DNA from: Dryomyza anilis
Lineage: Eukaryota > Arthropoda > Insecta > Diptera > Dryomyzidae
Reading direction: 5' to 3'
DNA length: 64,000 bases
Assembly (NCBI GenBank): GCA_951804985.1
Contig: OX638130.1
Span: forward strand, 120,169,593 to 120,233,592
The notes under the pieces are model-generated. The model was given only the letters and a program-made list of their open reading frames with translations. It did not search any database and was not told the DNA's origin. The translations under genes were made by a program, and so were the position numbers. Of the stretch, positions 22,985 through 34,110 are shown piece after piece; the stretch's first letter is position 1, and every line of letters starts with the position of its first letter.

Positions 22985-23766
22985 GATATTATTGATATAA
23001 TTGATATTATTGATATTATTGATATTATTGATATTATTGATATTATTGATATTATTGATATTATTGATATTATTGATATTATTGATATTATTGATATTAT
23101 TGATATTATTGATATTATTGATATTATTGATATTATTGATATTATTGATATTATTGATATTATTGATATTATTGATATTATTGATATTATTGATATTATT
23201 GATATTATTGATATTATTGATATTATTGATATTATTGATATTATTGATATTATTGATATTATTGATATTATTGATATTATTGATATTATTGATATTATTG
23301 ATATTATTGATATTATTGATATTATTGATATTATTGATATTATTGATATTATTGATATTATTGATATTATTGATATTATTGATATTATTGATATTATTGA
23401 TATTATTGATATTATTGATATTATTGATATTATTGATATTATTGATATTATTGATATTATTGATATTATTGATATTATTGATATTATTGATATTATTGAT
23501 ATTATTGATATTATTGATATTATTGATATTATTGATATTATTGATATTATTGATATTATTGATATTATTGATATTATTGATATTATTGATATTATTGATA
23601 TTATTGATATTATTGATATTATTGATATTATTGATATTATTGATATTATTGATATTATTGATATTATTGATATTATTGATATTATTGATATTATTGATAT
23701 TATTGATATTATTGATATTATTGATATTATTGATATTATTGATATTATTGATATTATTGATATTAG
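22985..23766. repeat. 9-bp minisatellite (ATTGATATT)n, ~85 perfect copies
   Basis: After one imperfect unit near 22996 (ATATAATTG), the nine-base unit ATTGATATT runs without a visible mismatch from about 23000 to 23765. The unit lacks stop codons in two frames on each strand, so it produces long I/L/N/S-only frames. These are an arithmetic consequence of the repeat, not genes. The homogeneity implies recent expansion or strong homogenisation. Confidence 0.98.
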
Positions 23767-26109
23767 TGAAATTCTGGTATTTTTCATTCGAGCCGAATTC
23801 CTCTCCAGTTTTAGAAGTCGATTTCTTAATACTCAAATTAGGTTTCGAAACATGTATAAATCTTTCAAGTCAAAGCAAATGATTTGAATTCTTTAAAAAA
23901 ATATCCTCTGTGTTAAAACGAATTCAAAAACGTATAAAAGGGGAAATTATTATAATCTTCTATTTTAAAATATTATGTTATATTCGAGCTTTCGTCCGAT
24001 ATTCGGTGAAAATGTGTACTAACTCAATTTAAAGTTGGATTTGTAAATGCACAAAATGTTTTTGAAACATCAAGTCAAACAAGCTATTTTTGGGAGCTCG
24101 ACAAATTAATTTTTGCATTACTATTTTTGAGAATATTTTATTGATTTTTGTAAATGAATATTTGAGATTTTGAAAATGTATTTGGTGACTTTTCGTTCTA
24201 CAACGACGATTTGTAATCATTGGATTTTGAATTCAATTTCTCAATAATAAAAATTGTTTTTTTAATAGAATCAATGAGAACATTTTGAAAACGAATGGTA
24301 TTTTGAGAAAATGGTATAGTAAGCTGTAACATACCCCATTACATGACAGATAAGGAAATTCTGTATGAAGACTAAAGCCACATTAAAAACTTAAAAGGTA
24401 TACAATGTCAAAAATTATTTGAAATGTTTCTGCGTAAATATCATATCTGAATCTGAACGTTATATTTTTGTAAATTTCCAATGGTTAAATTTCTTCATTT
24501 CTCAGGTGGTCTATGTTTTACAGAAAATTAACACAATCGTTATTATTTACAAACTTCAATATAGTGCAAAATCTTAAATAGAACCATATGCAACTATTAT
24601 ATGTTCATAATACTGTCAACCTTTATTTGCAAAATACTCTATCGTAACAATGCGTTGAAAGGAGCGCCCCACCAAGTCTAAGATGACAAGTCAATTGGGA
24701 AAATGCAACCTTCAATATGCAATACTTTAGACAAAAATTCTTATTTTGACATTTCAATCAATACACGAAAATAAAGATCTCAAGACATTTTTTTAACAAA
24801 CAAAACAAAAATCAGCACAGAACCTGGGTGTTCTTCCAACAACTTTATTAAGACCAACTCATTGAACAAAAATACTGAATGACTTTTAGAAAACTGCAAA
24901 AAAAAAAAATAGAATTAATAATAAAATTGCATCTTGTACAGAATTGCAACAACATGCGCAATTCATGGTTTGACAGCAGGAGATTATTTTTGGTTTGTTT
25001 TCGAAACGTCATGGTGTGACATTCACACATTTCGATATTTGAGTTTCGCTTATCCAGCTTAGTTTTTCAATTGCAAAAGTGTTTCTTGGATTTGTGTGGA
25101 CAACATTGAACTGTCTATGAAGCCTGTGTTTATTTCATTTAAATCAAGTAAACTCATTTTATAATTCTATATGATGGAATGTCTCAAAAAAAAAAAGAAA
25201 TCGCTTATTAAAGAAACTTCTATGGAACTGATGCGGCGGCACTTTTTTTTAAGATATATAAAAATTTAATTTCAAAAATAGACTAATTTTTGTATACAAT
25301 TTGTATATAAATTATTTTCTTTATATTTTTCTTTTTTATTTTCTTTATTTTATATACTCTGTAATAATAAAATTTTCGTTAATTTCCAACCTCTCTAGAA
25401 CGATATTGCTATTTTAGTCGATATAGATATCGAATCGATATCGAAACAGTTTTTATTTTAGTTACAAAAATTGTATTTTTTCAGAATTTTTTTTTTTAAC
25501 AATATATCGAAGAACACACTGTTCAGTTATAAAATAATTATACATAAAAAATTAACGAAAATTACTCTACAAAACGAGAATTATTTTTTCTTTATTATAA
25601 AGTAGAACAGATAGGAAAATTTTAGTAATTTTGAACGTTACTTTGAACTATGTTATAAATAATAATAAACCATTTTTGTATTTATCATTAGATCCTAAAT
25701 GTTAAAAAAATAATCCAAAAGTAATTTAAATAATCAAATATTTTCCATTTAAGTTATAAATCCAAATATCTTATAAACATTTCGGAATATTATTATTAAT
25801 TGGTATATAAAAATTAGTCTGGCAAATTTACAAATAAATTTACCAGAACAGACTCCAAATTTTATATTAAATTGTATATTAAAATTATTCTGACATTTAT
25901 TTTAGCAAATTCAAACCCTTTCAAACAAAAATAGTTTGGTGGACATACAAAGTTGTCTCAGTAATAGTTTAACAGTATTAATTTAACTCGATTTGTGGGT
26001 TAAACGTAGTTTAAATTCAGTTTTATGTTAAATTTAATTCGTGGTTTAAAATGAGTTTAAACGTCTTGTGTTGGTCGTTTAAAATCTAAACGTTTTTGGC
26101 TATGTTAAG
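23767..26109. other. Intergenic AT-rich sequence
   Basis: No gene is seen. About 24170-24215 contains a single arm (GGTGACTTTTCGTTCTACAACG) of the fold-back family found at 60763-61020. The rest is AT-rich without clear boundaries. Confidence 0.4.
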
Positions 26110-26210
26110 ATGCCAGTGATGCCAATTCATAAATTGTTCTTCAATATAATGAATCATGGTTTGAAGAACGAAATTCATCCATATGAAGAAGATTTTTCCT
26201 GAGTATGTGA
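26110..26210 (-). repeat. Fragment of family M MITE (terminal part)
   Basis: The minus strand reads GATGAATTTCGTTCTTCAAACCATGATTCATT, matching the ends of the 27228 and 36074 elements. It is a short solo piece. Confidence 0.6.
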
Positions 26211-26377
26211 AGATAAAATACTGGTTTTATACCCTTTATATTGGGAAAGGTTATATTTGTTTTTGTCGACCGTTTGTAACACCCAGAAAGAGGTGTAACA
26301 GATATGTTCAGAGTCACCTCCTGAATCCGATTTCTCTCTTTATGTTGAAGTTAAGAATACAGGAAAACAAGAAAAGG

Positions 26378-26870
26378 TACACACAGAAAAATCCTATTTT
26401 GGCATGAGGTTGGAACAATGAAATAATTAGTTGTACCAACTAAGAATAATTGCTCTTAGTTAAGATTTTGATAACTAAGTCGATCTGTTTCTAAAAATCC
26501 AGAATGTTTTTGTTAAGCTTTATATCACACCGTATATTTCTTGATTCATTCTGAATTTTAGAAGTTTTGTCCCCCGTGTAGTTTTTGAAATAACTTCAAA
26601 CAGCTCGTTTTGAATGATTTGTATATGTTTCTAAAACCCTTTTATATATTGACCAATTTTTAATAAAAGATTTTCATGATACAAAAAAGTTGAATACAAG
26701 AAAAACCATTAAATTTTAATATGAATTGCTTTGGCATGAATGAATTATATAGGTTTTAAAAATACTTTTGAGTAATGCACATTAAATTAAAAACAAATAC
26801 CTAAAAAAATTTTCAAAAATTCAGTAGAAAGATGGTACCATGATCAATTCCCGATCATGAAGTTAGTACA
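26378..26870 (-). repeat. Composite: family C terminus joined to the inverted copy of the 22.4-22.8 kb repeat
   Basis: 26378-26445 begins ACACACAGAAAAATCC and GGCATGAGGTTGGAAC, the left end of family C. From about 26440 it continues into the reverse complement of 22380-22840 (GCTCTTAGTTAAGATTTTG, ATATCACACCGTATATTTC, CATTCTGAATTTTAGAAG, GAATTGCTTTGGCATGAAT). The TTTCTACTAGGG word near 26875 resembles the termini of the 51.8 and 61.8 kb MITEs. Confidence 0.7.
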
Positions 26871-27227
26871 ATTTCTACTAGGGAATGAAATCAAAATTAC
26901 AATTACAAGTTTCAAGGTTCGTTAATTGGACCACTTGAAATGGTAACCTCACTTTATTTTTATTTCTTCAAATATTGTCACATTATTTATTATTGACTGT
27001 AAACGATTTGCATGAATCTCACAACTTTCCTATGCCGCTATCAAAATGTCTCTATTTCGATGTGACTAGAAAATATCTAATATTACTAGAAAATATGAAA
27101 TATATGAAGACTCCATTGAAAGAACCGGGTAAAAATTTTCTAGAAAAGGTTTTTCCAGTCACCCCATTTTATCATTTCTAAATGATTATTTCTTGCACAA
27201 ATTAGATTCTTGCATACCTTAATTCTT
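26871..27227. other. Intergenic sequence
   Basis: No gene is seen. A 68-codon frame at 26975 is not recognisable. Confidence 0.35.
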
Positions 27228-27616
27228 CACAGAAAAAAATGTACATCCAATTGATGAATTCCGTTCTTCAAACCATGATTCATACTGTATTGAAGAACCA
27301 TTCATAATATCCATTCATAATACATCAATGTTATGAATGTGATCATAAATATGATGAACTCTTCGTAGCTGTCGAAAAAAGTGTTCTTCAATATGATGTA
27401 CTGTATGTGAAGAATGTGTTTCATCACATTCATGAACAAGAACATAAAATGCAACATATTTTACTTCATATTGAAGAATGCTGTTCATCAAATTTCAATC
27501 AAAATATTTATGTTTCTTTCAATTTTGCCGTACTTCTCAGTTCTCAAGTAGTTCTTGTATGTTATTTCTTATGACATGCATAAATTAGTAAAATGTTTTA
27601 TAATATATTTATTATT

Positions 27617-29397
27617 AACTAACTGGATCCGTGCACGACTCGTGCCAAGATTTTATGAATTCAAAGATATGGAGCGATTTTATTAATATAAAAAACATTT
27701 TATTATTTATATGAGGGCATTTATTCGTTTTATAAATGTGGTAACCAAATAATTCTCCGCCAAAACAACTTTTCTCAAAGACAATTTTTTCTCAGACTGC
27801 GCTTCTCCGCAGAATTATTCCCAGTAGAAATCTTCCCCGTAAAATCCACATAGAACGCTTTCCCGTAGAATTCTCAACGTAGAATTCATCCCGATAGAAT
27901 TGTTCCCGGTAGAATTCTTTCCCGTAGAATTCTTTCCCGTAGAATCCGTGAGATTAGATGTGGTGAATTTTGGAGTGGTGAGTTTAATTGTGGTTAGTTT
28001 TGGTGAGTTTTTGTGTGTTGAGTTTTAGTGTGGTGAATTTGAGTGTGGTGAGTTTAAGTGTGGTGTTTTTAAGTGTGGTGAGTTTTAGTGTGGTCAATTA
28101 TAGTGTGGTGGGTTTTAGTGTGGTGAATTTTAATGTGGCGTGTTTTAGTGTGGCGTGTTTTAGTGTAGCGAGTTTTAGTGTGGTGAATTTTATTGTGGTG
28201 AGTTTTAGTGTAGTGAATTTTAGGGTGGTGAGTTTTAGTGTGGTTAATTATAGTGTGGTGGGTTTTAGTGTGGTGAATTTTAGTGCGGTGAGTTTTAGTG
28301 TGGTAAGTTTTAGTGTATCGAAATTTGAGTGTAGTGAGTTTTGATGTGGTGAGTTTAAAAGTGGTGAAATTTTAGTGTAGTGAGTTTTAGTGTGGTGAGT
28401 TTTAGTGTGGTGAAATTTTAGTGTGGTGAGTTTTCGTGTGGTCAATTTTAGTGTGTTGAATTTTAGTGTGGTGAGTTTTAGTGTGGTGAGTTTTAGTGTG
28501 GTAAGTTTTAGTGTGGTGAGTTTTGGTATGGTGAGTTTTTGTGTGGTGAGTTTTAGTGTGGTGAGTTTTAGTGTGGTGAGTTTTTAAGTGGTGAGTTTTA
28601 GTGTGGTGAGTTTTAGTGTGGTGAGTTTTAGTGTGGTGAATTTTAGTGTGGTGAATTATAGTGTGGTGGGTTTTAGTGTGGGTAATTTAAGGGTGAATTT
28701 TAGTGTGGTGAGTTTTAGTTTGGTTAGTTTTAGTGTGGTGAGTTTGTTTTTCTTTTTCTTTCCTTTTTTTGTTTTTCATTTAGTTTGGATTGTGGTTTTA
28801 TGTGATTGGTTTTGTTTTTGTATTTTTGCTTTTGTTTTGTGTTGTGCTTTTGCTTTTTTGTTTTTAATTTTTTTTTTGTATTTGTGTTTTTTGTTTCATG
28901 TTCGTTGCTGGTGAAAGTGCCGAGTTATATCGTGTTTAGGTTGCATGGGATGTGCCACGCCTCTTTGCCCAATCCCGCCCATATATAGCCTATCATTCCT
29001 TCCAGACCATACCGCATCTGAGGTAAAAATTTCAAGACAATCGGATCAGCCGTTTAGACGGAGAAGCGGAACAAACGTGATTGCTTTTGTTTTTGTATTT
29101 TTGCTTTTGTTTTGTTTTGTGCTTTTGGTTTTTTGTTTTTAATTTTTTTTGTGTATTTGAGTTTTTTGTTTCATGTTCGTAGCTGGTGAAAGTGCCGAGT
29201 TATATCGTATTGAAAGTTTTGGTTGTATGGGAGGTGCCACGCCTCTTTGTCCAATTCCGCCCATATATAGCCTATCATTCCTTCCAGACCATACCGCATC
29301 TGTGGTAAAAATTTCAAGGAAATCGGATCAGCCGTTTAGACGGAGAAGCGGAACAAACGTACAAACGAACAAACAGATTTATTATATTAATAGGATT
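27617..29397 (+). mobile_element. Family B Helentron-like element with internal 15-bp minisatellite, copy 1
   Basis: It starts AACTAACTGGATCCGTGC and ends ATATTAATAGGATT. Blocks in order: head; CCCGTAGAATTCTT tandem words (27835-27950); a degenerate 15-bp array GTGTGGTGAGTTTTA (27960-28745, about 50 units); a T/TTTTG-rich tract; and a tail with GCCACGCCTCTTTGCCCAAT, GGATCAGCCGTTTAGACGG and ACAAACGAACAAACAG. The tail is present twice. The uninterrupted MITE copy at 36.47 kb shows the insert sits between T and T with no target duplication, as expected for Helentrons. Classification as Helentron-like is inferred from ends and insertion site. No RepHel frame is present. Frames in the array (repeated SVVSFSVVNF) are repeat artefacts. 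Confidence 0.78.
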
Positions 29398-29981
29398 ACA
29401 TTTTTTATTAATAAAAGGTAATATTTATAAAAAAATTATATTAAAAAAAAATTCTTTTCGAAAACAAAATTTTTTTCGGATACGTTTTTTTCGAACAATT
29501 TTTTTTGCGAACAATTTTTTTTTGCGTACAATTTTTTTTTGCGAACAATTTTTTTCGAAATTTTTTTTCTCTGATAATTATTTTTTTTGAAAATTTTTGT
29601 TCCGTTATTTTTTAAAAATAAAATTTTTACAACAATTTTTTTTTTCGAATTATTTTAATAACATTTTTTTTTTTTTGAAAAATTTGTGAAACCAATTTCC
29701 ATCAATTAATTTATTTTGACAATAATATTTTTCAACAATATTTATCATAATGAATATTATATTCATAAATATTATTAAAAAATTGATCAATATGACGATT
29801 CATATTCATTGTATGGAATATTTCGTTCTTCACTATGATGTTCGATAGTATGAATAAGTTCATATATATAATGAATGTATTCATCAATATGTCATTTAAT
29901 GAACGGTGGTATCAGTATGATGAATTTGGTAGTTGGTAGAAAAATTCATAATATTTATGTATAAATTCATCATATTGATGA

Positions 29982-30646
29982 TTTTTATACGCTACACTAA
30001 AAGTGAAAGGGTATATTCAGTTTGGTACGCCGTTTGTAACACCCTGAAGAAATCATCTCCGGTATGGAAAAGTATATATATTCTTTATCAGCATGACCTC
30101 CTGAGACGATGCGATGTCCGTCTGTATGTACATCTGTCTGTCTGTCCGCCTGTCCTTCTGTCTGTTGAAATCACGATTACAGAAAAAGTTGAAAAGCTAG
30201 AACAATGAAACTTTAGATTTAGATTACTTATATATCTAAGCTGTCTGAACAAGAAACTTGGCATGATCGGTCTATTGTGACCAGAGAACCGACCACTTAT
30301 GTTCAAATACCTCATGTATATCTACAGATAAATTTTACTGTTTACGTGCTTAAGTAAACTTTTGTTGGTCAAATATATATTGAATCATGCCAAATACATG
30401 AAAATAAACGAATTGTGGTTAAAAAAAAAAAATCGAAATTCGGTACACCTACCCATTTGTAAATATGGGTATCAAATGACTGGAAATTCTTCAGCGATTG
30501 AAAGTTTGTAGTTATTTTCAGGATTCGTATACCCTGGTGACTTTTATACCACTTTTAATGGTAACCACACATATGTGTAGGGTATTTATAGTCGGCTTAG
30601 ACCGACTTAAAAATTTCCCATGTGATCTAACCTTCCCAACTGGTTT
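29982..30646 (-). mobile_element. DINE-like element, family A copy 2 (nested)
   Basis: Read on the minus strand it begins AACCAGTTGGGAAGGTTAG and ends GTAGCGTATAAAAAT. Internal blocks (CATACCGGAGATG, GTCTAAGCCGAC, and a (GACA)n remnant at 30118-30165) match copies at 18.2 and 46.4 kb. It sits within the last few dozen bases of the family M MITE, splitting its terminus. Confidence 0.85.
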
Positions 30647-30654
30647 TTTCTGTG

Positions 30655-32849
30655 TTATGTTATAGTTATTTGAAGTCGGAAGTATTTTTTATATGGTCAA
30701 TAATTTTTTTATCACTCGATTTTTTGAAAATTGTACTTTCACAGGAGTCTTCATATAAAATTTCTAATTTAAATTTTATATAGTTTATATTTTTGTCATA
30801 ACTATTATTTATATAGACTTTCATTTAAATTTTGTATACTCCAAAATTATTATTTATTATAAGTGTTTTACCTATTTTGTCCTACACACATTATTTACAC
30901 AGGCTACCTCACAAATATTTTTGATAATAATTTATCGTATTGGACAAATATTATATCACGTGCTTCTCAAAAACAGAAGCCAAAGAAAACCTACACAAAG
31001 AACATAAATTAATGACTATAGATTGTCTACTGTCAATCTGGCAACAAAAGAGCCTACGATCTATAAGAATGCATCTGCTACATCTGCCTATATGTGGCAC
31101 GCATTTTTACGGAAGAAAAATACGCAATAATATAAAATTTAATGTACGAAAAACAAAAAACAAAAAAACAATTGAAGATGCAAAAATTTTCCAATAACAA
31201 TATGCATATTATTTTGGGGGGGATGACAAACGACGCATCTGGTAGTATATGCTACCTTAAAGACAAACAAATCGCAGTTTTTCCTATATAATTTGAATTC
31301 TGCATAGCATAACAATGCAAATGTCAGCTGAATCTTGGACTCACCCTCTCTCTCTCTCTCTCTCTCGGTCTTCGAGCTCTAGCCGATTCATGTTGCATGC
31401 ACCTTTACGTAAGACGATTCCCCTTATGTTAGTTGGCACGGCTTTTGTTCTTCCCTTCAAAAATCATAATTTTTTCACCTTGGCTGCACTTCTGTGCCAT
31501 TGTGGGCGCATGGCACAACGCATCACATTGCATTTCGACTGAGACTGAGCCATCTTTAATTTCGACCCCGAAATCTGTGCCACTTTTGTCAGACTCTACA
31601 GTTATTTATGGGCCTTCTGCTCCGTTGGTTCTTTGCCAATAAAGTATGCGCTGACAGTTATCCTGCCTGAAAAGGAAAACATTTCATAGGCTTTGCCTTT
31701 TCGAGGCGGTTCGGTACGTTCATCTTCGCGATCGACAGTTATGCTTATTATTTATGAAAAATTGAAATTCAACACGCCTCTCCGTAAATTGCTTCATACG
31801 TTGTAGTGAAAATCTAAAGTAAGAAAATTTATAATCGTGTCTGCCGATTGATCTAGTTTTGAATTTCCGACAATTTGGCGTTTCATTTTTCAATTTGAAT
31901 TGATTTTATTTGCTTGGATTTTTGCATTGAAAAACGTATTTATTTACCGTTCACCGTTGTCTGCTGCTGATACTATTTGCCGAAAGGCTTTGAATGTCCT
32001 TCTGTCAAAGGATTTAGTTACAATGCTTGATCGAAAGGGTGCTTTTTGCAGTTATTGTTTCGTTATTGGTCTCTGATAGCTCTGATCTGGTTAGGGCACC
32101 GTTAGGTGTAATCATTACCTTTCGATTTTGTTGGGCACCAAATGTAGGGTATATGAAATCAAAGGAGAGTACAGTGTAGGGCGTACGGCTCTTGTAAGTC
32201 AATGTGCGTTTCTGTTATTTAATACCAGGTGTTTTTATTATATTTCACTATAAAACAAGAACCTTTTCGTGGTACACGTGCTTCAAAAGCAGCACCTTTA
32301 ATAAATGTGGTAGGTAAAAAATAAAAATCTTCAAAAATTAATCTCATAGTTACACTAAATGTCGTTTTGTCAAACCAAAATTCTAAACTTTTCTCACATA
32401 TCCTTTAATCGTTAAACATAACGTTTTTTATGTAAATTTTCGAAATTTTCGAAATTTCAATTTATTTCTTAATTTTCTTGCTCTGATTTGCATAATTGAA
32501 ATTAGCATTTTGTACATTACTCTGTTACACATTTTCTTGCATAACTAATTAATGCGAACGACTTTCACATGTAGGGCGTGAAAATGTGAAAAATGCACTA
32601 TAGCTGAAAGGGGTGTTGAAATTTTCTTTGGTTCACAATTTCCAGTTGTGGCATTTGAAATTAATTTAGTTTATTTTAAAAGAAATGCAAATTTGCATAA
32701 GTCTAATGTATTCGGATTTATTTCTTGTGCGATTTAGTGCACGAGATATGAATAACTAATGGCTGAGAAAGTACTTTTTTGTCCATGATTCTGACAGATT
32801 GAATGATGTTTTTGGGATATAAAAATTACAACACGTTATTTCAAAACAA
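30655..32849. other. Intergenic region with a less AT-rich, non-repeat segment and a (CT)n run
   Basis: From about 31200 to 32210 the composition is balanced and non-repetitive. It includes (CT)n at 31345-31366, which reads GAGAG on the other strand and could bind GAGA factor. Short frames (31315-31542, 31433-31642) show no family I know. This could be a regulatory or non-coding transcribed segment. Other parts are AT-rich and featureless. Confidence 0.35.
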
Positions 32850-34110
32850 ATGTTTGAATTTCTGAATTACAATTGATGTGTTTCATTTTCAAATGGAATT
32901 TCTGAATTAAAATTAATGTCCTATGAGTTTCTAATCAAGTTTCTGAACTACAATTGATGTCTTTTGAATTTGAAATGGAATATCTGATTTAGAATTGCTG
33001 TGTTTTGAATTTCAAATGAAATTTCTGAATTAGAATTGACATTTTCTGAAATTAATATTGAATTTTTAAATTTTAATTGCTATGTTTTGCATTTCAAATG
33101 TAATTTCTGAATTACAATTCATGTCCTTCTAATCAAATGTCTGAACTACAATTGATGTGTTTTGAATTTTAAATTGAATATCTGAATTAGAATTGATGTC
33201 TTTTGAATTTCAAATGGAATTTTTGAATTACAATTGATGTGTTTTGAATTTCAAATGAAATTTCTGAATTAAAATTCATGTCCTATGAGTTTCTAATCAA
33301 GTTTCTGAACTACAATTGATGTGCTTTGAATTTCAAATGAAATTTATGAATTACAATTGATGTATTTTTAATTCTAAATTGCATTTCTGAATTACAATTG
33401 ATGTCTTTTGAATTTCAAATCAAATTTCTCAATTACAATAGATGTCTTTTCAATTTCAAATTAAATTTCTGAATTACAATTGATGTGTTTTGAATTACAA
33501 AATGGAATATCTGAATTAGAATTGTCATTTTCTGAAATTAATATTGAATTTTTAAATTTCAATTGCTATGTTTTGCATTTCAAATGTAATTTCTGAATTA
33601 CAATTGATGTCTTTTGAATTTCAAATGGAATTTCTGAATTACAATTGATGTGTTTTGAATTTCAAATGGAATTTCTGAATTAAAATTCATGTCCTATGAG
33701 TTTCTAATGAAGTTCCTGAAATACAATTGATGTGCTTTGAATTTCAAATGAAATTTCTGAATTACAATTAATGTCTTTTGAATTTCAAATCAAATTTCTC
33801 AATTACAATAGATGTCTTTTCAATTTCAAATGAAATTTCTGAATTACAATTGATGTCTCTTAACTTTCAAATGGTATTTCTGAATTACAATTCATGTCTC
33901 TTAACTTTCAAATGGTATTTCTGAATTACAATTCATGCGTTTTGAATTTCAAATGGAATTTCTGAATTACAATTGATGTCTTTCTAATATAAAACGGAAT
34001 TTCTGAATTCAAATTGACGTTTTTTGAATTTAAAACGGAATTTCTAAATTACAATTGCAGTGTTTTGAATTTAAAACGGAATTTTTAAATTACAATTGTC
34101 GTCTTTTGTA
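32850..34110. repeat. Degenerate 41-bp satellite, ~30 units
   Basis: The unit is approximately TTTTGAATTTCAAATGGAAT followed by TTCTGAATTACAATTGATGTG. The spacing of TCTGAATTA is 41 bp (for example 33181, 33222, 33263). Units vary by about 5-20 percent and in a few cases carry larger differences. Some multi-unit blocks recur (for example TCCTATGAGTTTCTAATC at 32919, 33281 and 33691), indicating segmental, higher-order duplication. Confidence 0.93.

Larger units (their letters stand above)
27228..30654. mobile_element. Family M MITE (CACAGAAAAAAATG ends) split by two nested insertions
   Basis: The left end CACAGAAAAAAATGTACATC at 27228 is mirrored by TTTTTTCTGTG at 30654, with GATGAATT / AATTCATC blocks inside each end. 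The body from 27228 to 27616 matches the copy at 36074-36480. It is then interrupted by a Helentron-like element (27617-29397), resumes at 29398, and is interrupted again close to its right end by a DINE-like element (29982-30646). Without the inserts the element is roughly 1 kb. No coding frame is seen. Confidence 0.85.

Noticed and set aside
22894..23882. Three ~295-codon frames made of ISI, INN and ILL repeats
   Set aside because: They are direct translations of the 9-bp minisatellite, whose unit lacks stops in these frames. No start context or independent evidence exists.
27988..28914. Frames reading SVVSFSVVNF repeats (also at 58949-59293 and 63019-63510)
   Set aside because: Translations of the 15-bp minisatellite inside mobile elements; 15 is a multiple of three, so frames stay open by arithmetic.
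32130..32200. Possible retrotransposon primer-binding-like TTGGGCACCAAATGTAGGG
   Set aside because: No paired long terminal repeats, no gag or pol frame and no polypurine tract could be found nearby.
32850..34110. CRISPR-like array (regular repeats of 41 bp)
   Set aside because: There are no unique spacers between repeats, and the genome is clearly eukaryotic. It is a satellite, as is the 19-bp array.
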